A stretch of DNA of 64,000 nucleotides from Gentiana macrophylla (GCA_026214975.1 CM047810.1:33109255-33173254), one strand, 5' to 3'. Shown: positions 45,839 through 57,780, counted from the stretch's first letter. Program-made: numbers and translations. Notes: generated by a model not told the origin, from the sequence alone.

Positions 45839-46140
45839 GAGAAAAATGCAGGAAGCACAATGAAACCAAAGAGATTGAAGAATTGCAAAGATAACAGGTA
45901 TGAAAGATTTTTTATTCAGCGTACTTTTGATTACATCAAGTGCCCTATTTTTATAGCAGGGAAAATAAACTTTGAGTAGAAGATAAATCCCTAATTTAAA
46001 TGTAAATAAATCCTAGTTGAATTTAAACTTGGAATTGGGATAATTGAAATAAATTTGCTTCATTTATCTTGTTATTTGAACGCCAAGCTGTGCCCTTTTT
46101 GAATACTGAGATGAAATCCACTCTGTCTTTGAACTAATGA
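45839..46140 (-). repeat. Internal LTR fragment inside Copia-3
   Basis: It matches the first 300 bp (plus view) of both LTRs, from GAGAAAAATGCAGG to AACTAATGACCC. One border coincides with the exact LTR end that normally touches the primer-binding site. It replaces the pre-integrase and integrase regions. Confidence 0.92.
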
Positions 46141-46887
46141 CCCACCCCTTTTTTTCCCTGTGGTCAAGGTCTGCCATGTTTCCTGTTCCTTAACAAATAC
46201 ATCATTATTAGTGAATTCACACACAACAGGATGAACATTAGTGAGCTGACTAACAGAGAGCAAGTTTTTTGTTAATTCTGGTACTAAAAGAACATTTTTT
46301 AAAGGGATTGTGTGTTGATTATGCCTTAAATTGGCCTGTCCTATGCTAGTAATTGATATTGTAGCTCCATTTCCTATGATAATGGAGTCAGATCCTGTTA
46401 ATGGTTTAAGTTTATGCAACATACCTGTCTTGCTAGTCAGGTGGTTGGAGGCTCCAGTATCCACCGTCCATTCTGTGTCAGCAATGGATGTGTCCAAAGT
46501 GAGTGCAGCCAAGGCCTGAGGGAGTTCCTGATTCTGTTGATCTTTCTTGGGGACCCACCAGCAGATTTTTGCTATATGGCCCATCACACCATAATACTGA
46601 CACCTTTCATTTTGATATCTCTCTCTTTCTTCCACAGTCATTCTTCTTTCACCTGGAGGAGGAGGCTTTCTCTGATTTTGTCCAGTGATGTTTCGCTTTG
46701 ATTGTTGAACTTGAAATCCTCTTCCAGACGAGGTAAACCTGTTGTCCTGTTGATTCTGTTGCCTGAACGGTTGTGGTGTTCTGGATTGGTTCTGACTGTA
46801 GTATGCCATCTGAGGTGTTGATTGAGGCTGGTTCATGGGGCTGGAGAACCAGGTTCTCCTCTGATCCAGATTCTGTAAGTGTGCCAC
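46141..46887 (-). pseudogene. Copia-3 gag C-terminus and protease
   Basis: The frame contains a CCHC-like knuckle with an unusual first half (CQYYGVMGHIAKICW; the second cysteine is Tyr). The protease signature WTVDTGASNH follows, and then the flanking segment up to KNLLSVSQLTN. It runs into the inserted LTR fragment at about 46140. The knuckle change would weaken RNA binding. Confidence 0.9.
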
Positions 46888-47468
46888 TAGTTCTGCATAT
46901 GAAGGTCTGGGGGTTTGAGCATAGTTGTTGTGAAGGTTTCATAGCTTGGTCCAAGACTAGTGAGAAGGAAATAGACCATTTCAGAGTCTTGAATTGGTTT
47001 CCCTATTGCTGCCAGGCTGTCACACAGACTTCTAAAGTGTCTAATGTGTTCTGAGATGTTCTTGTCCTCATCCTTTTTCAGATAGATGAGTTGTTGTTTG
47101 AGTGTGAACTCTCTTTCTTGAGAGTCTTGTGCATATAAGTCCTTTAAAGCTTTCCATACTGCATGTGCAGTATCCAGTCCAATCACCAAACCAAGTGACT
47201 CTTCAGACAATGAGCCAATAAGCCAGCCTCTGAGCAATCGATCTGCCTTTTTCCATTTTTGATATTCTGGATTTTCTGTGGTTGCCTCTGATCCACTTGA
47301 ATCTGTAGACTTTTCATGCTGATTAGGTGCAGGAGTCTCATTAGTGAGGTGTCCAACTAGATCCTGACTTTCAGCCAATGCCAGTGCTTGTTCCCTCCAC
47401 AAGAGGTAGTTTGATTGATTGAGCTTTAGTGTGACAAAACTGCTTACATTGAGAGAGAGTGTTGCCAT
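46887..47468 (-). pseudogene. Copia-3 gag, N-terminal part
   Basis: From the ATG at 47468 the frame shows the copia Gag pattern LNQSNYLLWREQALAL, RGWLIGSLSEESLG and HIRHFRSLCDSLAAIG. It ends at 46887 by frameshift; the sequence continues in another frame (46072-46887). Confidence 0.92.
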
Positions 47469-47685
47469 TGTGAAGTCTTGAGTTTGTAGAGATCCCTCTG
47501 TTCCTTTTTACTTTGTTGTGTTGTTTGTGATTTGGACAGACAGAGTGTCTGTTTTGTATGTTTGTTTGAGACTGTTTGCTTGTATGTGGATCTGCTTTCA
47601 GAATTTTTTTTCTGTTTTGTTTTTGTGTTTGTGATTTGTTTGTGAATTCGTAGCGAGTGTAATGACTGTTTTTCACAAAGTTTTT

Positions 47686-47698
47686 GGCTTTGATACCA
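47686..47698 (-). promoter_or_regulatory. Copia-3 primer-binding site
   Basis: The minus strand reads TGGTATCAAAGCC, an initiator tRNA-Met-type site directly after the LTR. Confidence 0.88.
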
Positions 47699-48167
47699 TG
47701 AGAAAAAATGCAGGAAGCACAATGAAACCAAAGAGATTGAAGAATTGCAAAGATAACAGGCATGAAAGATTTTTTATACAGTGTACTTTTGATTACAGCA
47801 AGTGCCCTATTTTTATAGCAGAGAAAATAAACTTTGAGTAGAAGATAAATCCCTAATTTAAATGTAAATAAATCCTAGTTGAATTTAAACTTGGAATTGG
47901 GATAATTGAAATAAATTTGCTTCATTTATCTTGTTATTTGAACGCCAAGCTGTGCCCTTTTTGAATACTGAGATGAAATCCACTCTGTCTTTGAACTAAT
48001 GACCCTTAGCACACTAAACCACTTCACACACGTCCCTTTTGTATTTGAATTTGAAGTTTAAACCTTCCTTATCTCTCCATAATTCTCCTTATATCTCCTC
48101 ATCTTCAATGAGCTTTGAATTTGCTTTGTCTCGAACGGCATTGGAGGGGTGAACTACGTTCTTAATA
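47699..48167 (-). repeat. Copia-3 5' LTR
   Basis: 469 bp, colinear with 43652-44117 with a handful of differences. Its inner end directly precedes the primer-binding site. Confidence 0.9.
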
Positions 48168-48724
48168 ATTTATGTTGAAATCAATAAGCTATTGTATAAG
48201 ACACAAAAGTTGAGCACATCAATCACTCAAAGAAACAAATTCAGCCTCAGTGGTACTAAGTGCAACATTAAGTTGTATCTTAGAGAACCAAGAAATGTTT
48301 GACAGTGGTATTACGTAAGATTTTTGTATCATCTGTCCACCATTGGATTGAAAAGTACATCAAAGGCTCTCCACTTCACACACGTCCCTTTTGTATTTGA
48401 ATTTGAAGTTTAAACCTTCCTTATCTCTCCATAATTCTCCTTATATCTCCTCATCTTCAGTAGCCTGAATTTGCTTTGTCTGAACGGCATTGGAGGGGTG
48501 AACTACGTTCTTAATAATTTATGTTGAAATCAATAAGCTATTGTATAAGACACAAAAGTTGAGCACATCAATCACTCAAAGAAACAAATTCAGCCTCAGT
48601 GGTACTAAGTGCAACATTAAGTTGTATCTTAGAGAACCAAGAAATGTTTGACAGTGGTATTACGTAAGATTTTTGTATCATCTGTCCACCATTGGATTGA
48701 AAAGTACATCAAAGGCTCTCCATG
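48020..48724. repeat. Tandem duplication of LTR end plus flank, about 352-bp unit
   Basis: The unit starting CACTTCACACACGTCCC at 48020 recurs at 48372. Each unit contains the outer 150 bp of the Copia-3 5' LTR followed by the same host flank (AATTTATGTTGAAATCAATA onward). The duplication therefore happened after insertion. In the LTR part the second unit (CAGTAGCCTGAATTTG) is closer to the 3' LTR than the first (CAATGAGCTTTGAATTTG). Confidence 0.93.
48168..48724 (-). pseudogene. Old copia RNase H fragment, duplicated
   Basis: The minus-strand translation of each flank copy contains QLNVALSTTEAEFVSLSD, the conserved copia RNase H block. It is the target into which Copia-3 inserted and was duplicated with it. 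Confidence 0.7.
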
Positions 48725-49258
48725 TCTATTCGCTTAAGTTGAATTAATCATGCAATTAAACATGTAATTTTTTTGAGGGTGCAATTAAACATGTAGACAT
48801 GTAAGAAAAACATCATTAAAATGTACTGGATCAAGGTTGCATCAGATCACAACAATGAACAGTGAACAATGAAGTTCATAAAATCATGAAATTGTTTTTG
48901 GTCGATTTCATCAATTCAGCTTTGATTTGTGTTTTGATCTTTTGTTGTAGCTTGTTAATATGATGTTTAACACTTGTATGACACTTGCAACTCATCAATT
49001 AAGTTTTGGGCTTTGTATTGTAAGTGGTAATTAGTACAAGTTTATACAAACAAATGCAATATCAATATTAAGGGGATTTGATGAATAAATGGTCAAATGA
49101 TGATTTTTAATGAGGGGAATCGATATATAATAACAAGATGCCCGTTACCTCAATTATATCAAGTCCTAGGCACTTATATTCAATCAAACCTCAAAAGATG
49201 ATGTATAACCCTTAATACAATGTTGTGTTATCTTTGAAACAATCAAACATCATAAATC
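48725..49258. other. Unassigned AT-rich DNA
   Basis: No gene or terminal repeat is recognised. Confidence 0.4.
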
Positions 49259-49261
49259 ATA

Positions 49262-49516
49262 CTCCCTTTGTCTCAAAATATTTGTCCGTTAAGGTTTTTG
49301 GTTTTGTCTCATAAGTATTTATTAATTTTTTTCTCCTTTTAGCCATCATCTATTATGTATTCACTCACTTTCACTAACTTATAATTATTGCATTAATGAC
49401 ATTCAAAGATTATTTTATACTTTTACCATTAAAGTTAATGACACATAAAGAACTTAACAAACATTCTAAAACATTGTGAAAAATCCAAATAGACTTATAT
49501 TTTGGGACGGAGGGAG
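49262..49516. mobile_element. Stowaway MITE 6
   Basis: The left end CTCCCTTTGTCTCAAAATAT and the right-end complement CTCCCTCCGTCCCAAAATAT have TA on both sides; 255 bp. Confidence 0.88.
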
Positions 49517-49519
49517 TAT

Positions 49520-49997
49520 CGACCTGGAGGTAATGAGGATTCATTACTAAACAATTCTTTGAATAATAAGCATCAATATATTTAATTAAAAAAATACAAT
49601 ATTGCTTTTTAGGCACTATACCCAACAAATTTTAGTCATTTTACCTTGTTATATCCACTCAAACACGGAAAATCTTATAATACAACCGTTGTATGAATGT
49701 TATATCACGTGACATATATTATATTTATCCATTTCTATCATTTCACATATGATAAAGTGTATTATGTGAAAAAGAGTAAAAATCATTTGTCCATATATAC
49801 ATGAATACAGATCATTTGTCCATTTTATTGAACAAAATAGTATACTACTCAGACAATCTTGCCCATATATACATGAACATAATAGAAATGTTGAAAGAAA
49901 GCATAAACACACTACATATACTCGACTCGCACTTTTAGTACAAGCTAAACTACCTTTGAAATTTTGGTGGCATAGTTTTTAGTACAAGCATAAACAC
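49520..49997. other. Unassigned DNA with short local duplications
   Basis: CCATATATACATGAA occurs twice at 49790-49880 and AAGCATAAACACACTACATA twice at 49900-50005. No gene. Confidence 0.4.
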
Positions 49998-50005
49998 ACT
50001 ACATA

Positions 50006-50181
50006 CAAGGGCGGATGTATATTAAGACATAGGGGGGCTAAGCCCACCCGAAAAAAAAAAATTACACTAATAAGTGTATGTAGTTCCGTTCGATCCATAA
50101 AATATTCTTAATCCAGCCCACCCGACGAATTCGATATAGTCCATTAGCCCACCCCGAATGAAAATCCTGGCTCCGCCCTTG
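50006..50181. mobile_element. hAT MITE, 176 bp
   Basis: The left end CAAGGGCGGATGTAT and the right-end complement CAAGGGCGGAGCCAGG are flanked by perfect 8-bp duplications ACTACATA (49998-50005, 50182-50189). It is similar in size and termini to the element at 40249-40426, probably the same superfamily. Confidence 0.9.
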
Positions 50182-50599
50182 ACTACATATGCAACCAATC
50201 TTATTAACATCCTACCTGACGTTGCCTTGATTTTAAGACTCCATTTGAAACTTGTTATACACAACAAAAATCATGACTACACCATGTGTATAACTTTTGG
50301 AACGATGTAAAAGTACCCAATATTAAGAGTACCTTTCTAATTACATCAGTTTCAATGAATTTCATACTCAACAGTACGGTGTGTTAATCTATGATTAATG
50401 CCTTATCGTAAATGCTTTCATCTTCTTTCCTTAGATTGAAAAATCTCTATGCATGTACATGCCATGCCATAGTCCTTCTTTCCTTACAAATCCCTGTGTC
50501 AAGAAAGCGAAATCCTTCATTCTCATATAGCTGCATCTGGATTTAGCGCGCATTAACATTCTTCTTGAGTTGAGTTCTAATTTGGATTTAGGAACAAAT

Positions 50600-51133
50600 C
50601 GATGTTTATATTGTCGAAGCTCAAACTAAATCGCTCGGTTCTTAAACATAAGGAAAGGTTTATTGCCAAGGTATTTCATCAAAAGGCTGGAATTGAACAT
50701 AGTGAAACCTTTAGCCCTGTCGGTACGATTATCGTAGTGATTTTGAATTTGGCCCATCTATCAAATTGACAAGAATAATTCCTTCATAAATTATGGAGTA
50801 AATGAATATATGTTTATACCTCAAAACCTGATGGTTTGTATATCCTAACATACCTCATTATATATGTCTGTCGTCTGGAAAGGGCTTAATTTGTATGGTT
50901 CAACCAGTCCCCTAAAGTCTAGTTTGAGGAGCGAAATCCCAGTCGCTAAAGTGGAAGTGGAACATAACTTAATATACAAGAGATAGAGATCTATGTTTAC
51001 GTTTCATCACTGTCGTGTGTTATTTCATCATTCTTGTGTGTTATTGTATGTGATGGTTTATACATATGGTTTTCTTATCACATGGAGCAATGCCATAATT
51101 ATTTACAAGCATGTTTGCTTTTATGAATACTAG
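50600..51133 (+). pseudogene. Old copia reverse transcriptase remnant, 5' part
   Basis: The plus-strand translation in shifting frames gives KHKERFIAKVFHQKAGIEHS and ETFSPVGT, then traces of the YVDD region (MVYTYGFLIT) just before the next insertion. It continues at 62446. Many stops show that it is old. Confidence 0.75.
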
Positions 51134-51138
51134 ATTTC

Positions 51139-52845
51139 TGTAGCATTTCGATTTTTCAGAAAAGGGCAAAACGGTCTTTTGACAAAAATTCAGATTTTGT
51201 TTTATTTAGTTAAAGGATTTATGTTTTGTTGATAAAAAAAAATATAACAAAAGGAAATAAAATAAATAGTTAATGGGTGGTTTATTATGGGAAATAAAAC
51301 TCCCCAATAACTTTGGGAGTTGTCAGAATTCAGAAAGAAAAGAACGTTCAAACTCTGGCTTCAATGAGAAAAGAGAGGAAAGCAAAAGACAAAAGACAAT
51401 CTCCAAAGGATCTTGTTGATCGTTCGTCGGTTTTCAGTTTCGAGTAGCACTGGGGAGGCAGAAAGTCCATTTTTACGTTCTGGGGCTTGGTGCAAGCGCA
51501 CGTGGAAGCAGTAAGCGCGATCGCGAGGCGATCTTGGGTACACTGGACCTCAGTGTGGGTGCACTGGCTCAGCAGAAAACACCTGTTTGGCCAGTGCAAG
51601 CGCACTGAACTCCGGTGTGCGCGCACTGCCCCTGTTTTTTATGTCTAGTTTGTTTTTAAGGCCGGAATCTAGTCTTAAATGTTGTTTCTTGATCTAATAA
51701 CATTAAATGAAATTGAACAAGCCGTGATTAAGATTTTGATGCGTTTAGTTCTGGCACCGAATTTACTCCTCAATGGAGTTGAAGTTTGGGGCCGTCGGAA
51801 GAGTATGATTGGCTTGTGCTTTGATACATTAGAATTCATGAATGCCTGTGTTCGTGCCTAGGGTGTGGTGTCTAGATTCTAAGTGAGGGAGTAGAGTTTT
51901 TAGGTGAGTTCTTACCTTGAAAACACTTAGGTGGGTAGTTAATGACTAATAACTTACATCAATGTGTAGTAAAAGACTAAACATCGTAACATTTTTGGTA
52001 AGGCACATGGCTATATCGTGATGTGTGGACGGTCAGATAAAGTGAATAACTCTGCTGGCCTATAAATGGCTAAATGGTAGGGGACTTCGCCGAACGTGTA
52101 CACTATCAGGTCTTAACCCGTGGCTATCGGTGTGATCCACTGATAGGTTGCAAACGATACCTCATAGTTGGTAGCACCATGCGTAGTGCCCTTGAATGCC
52201 GGTGCAACAAACTTGAGTTAAGTTAGAAACGTTTAGTCAAGACATGTTGATGAGCATGAAGTGAACCCTAGAATTGAGTCGGTCTCATAAAGATAATTTA
52301 ATTATAACTAATGAACCTTTCGCTGTAAGACTTAATTATACATTAGCTTCTCACTCCTGGTGAGTACTTTGTACTTACCTCCTTTGCATTTTGTTTTGTA
52401 TGCATTATGGGTGAGAAGGCGAAAAGGTTGATCTTGAGCTCCATGAGGAGTTTGATAATGATACGTGATGATGATGCCTCGTTGACGCTGGATGAAGTTT
52501 CAGTTTTTTTAGCATATGATGTATTAGACTAAGTTGTACCTTGTTTCAAAAAATATGTTGTACTTTTATTTTCATGTTGTAAGGCAAGTTTGTAAGTCCT
52601 TTCTTTGAGATTTCGTATGTTGTAAGTTTCTTTTCGTTGTTGTAAGGATAACCTTCTATCTTTAGTCGGTTTGTATCTATTCTTAGTAGCATTTATGATG
52701 CTTGCCGAGTCTTTTTAGCTTCCGTTTGCTAAACTCGATACGACGTAGTAGAGGCTTACGTATAATATTGAATTTATTTAATATTATACGTGCCGAACGT
52801 TTCGTTTTCAGATAAGGACTCGGTATCCGGGAGCAGGGCATTAGA
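51139..52845 (+). repeat. LARD-1 5' LTR with internal deletion
   Basis: Colinear with 60358-62440 except that about 400 bp, equivalent to 60665-61063, is missing between CGAGTAG and CACTGGGGAGG. Confidence 0.92.
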
Positions 52846-52847
52846 GT

Positions 52848-52859
52848 TGGTATCAGAGC
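52848..52859 (+). promoter_or_regulatory. LARD-1 primer-binding site
   Basis: TGGTATCAGAGC, two bases after the LTR, matches initiator tRNA-Met. Confidence 0.9.
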
Positions 52860-53687
52860 GAAGTGTCCTTCCTGTCCTAGGCTTCTTTTCTCTAAGATAA
52901 GGTTTCTTTAGACCTTTTAGAACCTTTCTGATCTCTCTTGATCCTTGTGGTAAATCCTCATAAGACAAAGAATCCTTAGATCGTGGTTAAGTTGCACTAG
53001 GACCAGTGAAGAGTCTTCTTAGGCGACGATTACGTTGAGTTCTAAGCTCACATCTTTTTTGTGATGCCCTCGAGTTTTTGTTCCTTCTAGGATCCTTCTC
53101 TTCTTTTGGAACCTTCAGACCTTTCTCTCATGTTCTTTCTTTTGGAGGATTTAATGTTTTCTTAATGCTACCTTTGGTTCTAATAATTTCTTTGGTAATT
53201 TGGTGTTAGGCAAATCTAGTAAACGGTTTTGTTCACGTTTCTACATGCCATGCAATATTATTTCGGATGTTTAAAAAAAAACATTCTCTAAATTTACAGC
53301 CACTTAGAAAATTGTCTTATCTACAATTTTTTTTTTTTTATCAACTCAGTTTTCAATATGGATTGTTCATAAATTGTTTGACAAGGAGGAGTACTCAGTT
53401 CAGAAAATTCTGCAGCGGTACTCTCACTTATCAAACTGTTTTGGACAAGCTAAACATCTCCAAATGTCTCGAATTTTTGATACGTCGTAGAAAACTCAAT
53501 GCTCTGCAATTTTTGTTTTGGGACCAAGTGCAAATGCTTTTTAGTTTAAACATAATCTGCAACAAAAGTCAGTTTATGAATTCCTGAAAAACATTTGACA
53601 GCATATAACAGTTGACGAAAACAATTATTTTGACCAATCTATGCCCTTACAAAAATTTTGATTTTTGAGCATCATATGTAAAACTTA
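52860..53687 (+). other. LARD-1 internal region, left part
   Basis: Pyrimidine-rich (CTTTCTCTT-type) leader followed by AT-rich DNA. The 106-codon frame at 53267-53587 shows no known domain. Confidence 0.6.
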
Positions 53688-55905
53688 TGTAACGCCCCAC
53701 TCCCGGATACTGAGTCCTAATCCAGAAATGAAACGCTCGGCACATATAATATTAAATAAATTCAATATTATATGTAAGTCTCTACTACGTCATACCGAGT
53801 TTAGCAAACGGAAGCTAAAAATACTCGGCGAACCATCATAATTGCTATTAAGAATAGAAACTCCAAACACACTAAAGATAGAAATGTAACTTATAACAAC
53901 GAAATCCAAAGATTACAAAGTACGAAGGCTAAAGAAAAGTACAATACTTGTCTTACAAAAGTCTGAAAATAAAAATACAACATATCTAGTACATCTTTTG
54001 AAAGTAAAATAAAGAGAAAGCATCATCATGGCATCGTCGTCCTCAAACATCATCAAACTCCTGATCGAGCTCAAGATCTACCTATTCATCTTCTTACCCC
54101 ACAAAGCATACAACAAAATGCAATGTAGATGAGTACAACATACTTAGCAAGAGTAAGAAGCTAATGTATAATTAAGTCTTACAACGAAAGGTTCATTAGT
54201 TATTATAAAGTTATCTTTATGAGACCGACTCAACTCTAGGGTTCACTTCATTCTCATCAACTTGTTGTGACTACTGGTTTCTAGCTTAGCTTATTCTTGT
54301 TACATCATCATTCAAGGGCACTACGCATGATGAATATCCACCACGAGATATCGTTTGCAACCTATCAGCGGATCACACCAATAGCCACAGGGGAAAGCCC
54401 GATAGCGAACACGTTCGGTGAAGTCCCTCCGTACGTAGGGTCTCAGACTTACGGGGTGGTGTTCCTACGTACTTAGGGTCTCAGAGACTTACGAAGTTAT
54501 CCACTTTATCTGAATGCCTACACATCACGATATAGACTTGTGCCTTACCAAGAATGGATTGATGTTTAATCTTTTTACTACACAAGTATGTTTATTATTA
54601 TGTTGTTAACTAACCACCTAAGTATTTTCAAATAAGCTCCCTCACAACTCCTACTCTCTTACTTAGACCCCTAGACATGGACAAGCCCTAGCACATACAC
54701 AGACATTGATGAAGTCTAATTCATCAAAGCACAAGCCAATCATTCCCAAACTTCAACTCCCTTGAAGAGTACATTAGGTGCCGGAACTAAATGCATCAGA
54801 AGCTTAATCAGGGCTTGTTCAAGTTCATTTAATGTTATTAGATTGAGAAACAACATTTAAAACTAGTCCCGGGGCTCAAAACTGATCAAACACAAAAAAA
54901 AAACATGTCCAGTGCGTATGCAATGGATCTAGTGCACATGCAATGGCTTCCGTACGCCTGCACTGGATTTTGGTGTGCTTGCACCAAGCCTCTAAATATA
55001 AAAACAGAAGTTTTGACTCCCGGTGCGCCTGCATCAACATCTGGTGCACCCGCACCAAGCATAGAAACACCCAAAAACTCAGTTTTATGCATCTAAATGA
55101 TCCCCACTCGATTCCAAACAAGTTTAAAATCAATAGGCATAGCAAAATAGCAGAAAAGCATCACTTTTACATAACTAAACATCACATACTTTCTAACACA
55201 ATTAGGTGTGATTTCTAGCATTAAAACACCATAAATTATACCCAAAACACAACCTTAACAACATAAAATCTAAATTAAACATTAGGAAGATCCTCTTACC
55301 TTATAAGCAAGGAAAACTAAACCGAAACCTTCAGAAATCTACAGCACTTGAGAAGACTTTAACTAAAACCTATATGATCATAATTAAACTTGAATTAATT
55401 GATGATCAAAAGCTTCTAAACTGTAAGAACTATGAATCAAACCAACCAAAGCCTTGAAGATTTATCAATCCTTGACAAAAACATAGATAGGGTTAATTCA
55501 TACATTTTCAAAGTTCCAACTTTTATGTATCAAAAGAACTCCATCTTGCTGCTGATTCCAAATCTTCAAACGGTTCTGAAATCCGACAAACGATGATCAG
55601 GATCCTTTGAAAACTCTTATGTTTGCTTTTCTATTTTCTTTCTGTTTGCTTTCAACGTGTGAAGCGAGATTGCTTGATTTCAGATAACTCCCTTCAAGTA
55701 ATGGGAAGTTTCAGTCCCAAAATAAACTTCCCAGTGAGTTACTTATAATTCACTTCCCTTAATTATGCTTAATTCCCATTTGACCCCTTCTTTTTTCTTT
55801 TCCTTTTATATAAAACATACATAAAATCCATAAAAAAATTAAATATAATATTCCGTTTCCGTAAAAAGACACGTCTGCTCTTTTACGAAAGGTCGGGATA
55901 TTACA
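53688..55905 (-). repeat. LARD-2 3' LTR, full length
   Basis: 2218 bp. It carries a cluster of palindromic GTGC...GCAC motifs at 54905-55070. Confidence 0.9.
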
Positions 55906-55920
55906 TTCCTCCCCCCTTAA

Positions 55921-56641
55921 GAGGAGTTTCATCCTCGAAACTCGAGCGTGCTTATACCGTTGACCTTTCTTAGCAACTCTTTCTTCATCAAAACCCAAAC
56001 CGAAGCTTCACTTGATTCCCATTGACAACAACTAACCGATTCTGATCTTGCTAACCACTGAACCAAAACTCTACTGATTCCCAAACCATTTAAACCTTTG
56101 TACACAAAACCCAAACAGACCAACCACATCTTGAACCACTGAAAATTCACTAACCAAACTTCTACTCGATGCATCCTTCACCGGAAGGTACCTTTTTATG
56201 TTTATAATCTAAGTAGACAAAATTCTTGGATGGCTGACCTATACCAAGAATCAATTTATGGTCCGTAGAATTCAAAACTGTAACTTTACTCTTGCCACTG
56301 TAGATTCTAACACAACCAAAAACTTGTAGTAACACCCTAGCAAGCTTAATCACTCTATCCAAAGGTGTTGTAGCAACCAAGAGATCCTTGAGGTTATTCT
56401 TACTAAAACTGAGGTGGGGTACCTGATTCTGAAACTGATCAACACGTTCCAACTGAATCACAAATGTCTAACCCATGTCTTGGACCAAACCACTCGCTTC
56501 TTGCTGAGTCTTAGAACATCCAGTTCAAACTTACCAACACAAGTATCTCTGAGGTTACCTACCATTCTGAAGGATCAGGAAGGATCAGAATGTTACTAGG
56601 TGGTCTAAAGAGATTTTATCTTAGGAAGCAAGGAACGCTTT
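55921..56641 (-). other. LARD-2 internal region
   Basis: Two minus-strand frames of 81 and 99 codons (55929-56174 and 56162-56461) overlap slightly. I recognise no protease, Gag or pol motif. They might derive from a former coding region, but nothing supports a function. Confidence 0.5.
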
Positions 56642-56653
56642 GCTCTGATACCA
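56642..56653 (-). promoter_or_regulatory. LARD-2 primer-binding site
   Basis: The minus strand reads TGGTATCAGAGC with a two-base gap to the LTR, as in LARD-1. Confidence 0.9.
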
Positions 56654-56655
56654 AT

Positions 56656-57780
56656 TGTAACACCCCGCTCCCGGATACTGAGTCCTTATCCGGAAACGAA
56701 ACGCTTGGTATATAAAATATTAAATAAATTCAATATTATATGTAAGCCTTTACTATGTCGTATCGAGTTTAGAAAACGGAAGCTAAAAAGTCACGGCAAA
56801 CCATCATAATTGCTACTAAGAATAGAAACTCCAAACATACTAAAGATCTGAATGTAAAAACGGACGTTCTGACTCCCGGTGCGCCCGTAGCAACATCTAG
56901 TGCGCCCGCACCAACATCTGGTGCTCCCGCACCAAGCGTAGAAACACAAAAAAACTCAATTTTATGCATCTAAATGAATCCCACTCGATTCCAAACAAAT
57001 TTAACATCAATAGGCACAACAAAACAGCAGAAAAGCATAGCTTTTACATAACTAAACATCACATACTTCTCTAACACAAGTAGGCATGATTTCTAGCATT
57101 AAAACACCATAAATTATACCCAAAACACAACCTTAACAACATAAGATCTTAATTAAACATTAGGAAGTTCCTCTTACCTTATAAGCAAGCAAAACTAAAC
57201 CGAAACCTTCAGAAATTTGCAGCACTTGAGAAGACTTCAACTAAAACCTATTTGATCACAATTAAACTTGAATTAATTGATGATCAAAAGATACTAAACT
57301 GTAAGAACTACGAATCAAACCAACCAAAGCCTTGAAGATTGATTAATCCTTGACAAAACCATAGATAGGGCTAAATTCATACCTTTTCAAAGTTCCAACT
57401 TTTATGTATCAAAAGAACACCCTCATGCCGCTGATTCCAAATCTTCAAACGGTTCTGAAATCCGACAAACGATGATATAGATCCTTTGAAAACTCTTATG
57501 TTTGCTTTTCTGTTTTATTTTTGTTTGCTTTCAACGTGTGAAGCCAGATTGCTTGAATTCAGGTAACTCCCTTCAAGTAATGGGAAGTTTCAGTCCCAAA
57601 ATAAACTTCCCAATGAGTTATTTATAATAACTTCCCTTAATTATGCTTAATTCCCATTTGACCCCATCTCTTTTCTTTTCCTTTTATATAAAACATACAT
57701 AAAATCCATTAAAAAAAATATAATATCCCGTTTCCATAAAAAGACATGTCTTCCCTTTTATGAAAGGTCGGGATATTATA
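56656..57780 (-). repeat. LARD-2 5' LTR with internal deletion
   Basis: 1125 bp. Colinear with 53688-55905 but lacks about 1.1 kb corresponding to roughly 53885-55000. Confidence 0.9.

Larger units (their letters stand above)
43652..48167 (-). mobile_element. Copia-3, copia element with integrase replaced by LTR fragment
   Basis: LTRs at 43652-44117 and 47699-48167 bound an internal region with gag, protease, reverse transcriptase and RNase H. The integrase is missing, and in its place is a 300-bp copy of the U5-side of the LTR (45839-46140). TTTAT occurs at the left flank (43647-43651) and, one base off, at the right (48169-48173), a probable target duplication. The primer-binding site is at 47686-47698. 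The element is inserted in an older copia RNase H fragment. Confidence 0.92.
53688..57780 (-). mobile_element. LARD-2, related pol-less LTR element inserted in reverse
   Basis: The LTRs at 53688-55905 and 56656-57780 begin, in plus view, TGTAACGCCCC / TGTAACACCCC and end GGTCGGGATATTACA / ATTATA. They are homologous to the LARD-1 LTRs but inverted. The primer-binding site is at 56642-56653 (minus). The polypurine tract complement TTCCTCCCCCCTTAA is at 55906-55920. ACTTA on the left and TCTTA on the right form a near-perfect target duplication. The interior is only about 750 bp without known domains. Confidence 0.9.

Noticed and set aside
51679..51861. 60-codon frame conserved in both LARD-1 LTRs (also 61291-61473)
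   Set aside because: Conservation follows from LTR homology; the matching part of the LARD-2 LTR has an in-frame stop, so coding selection is unlikely.
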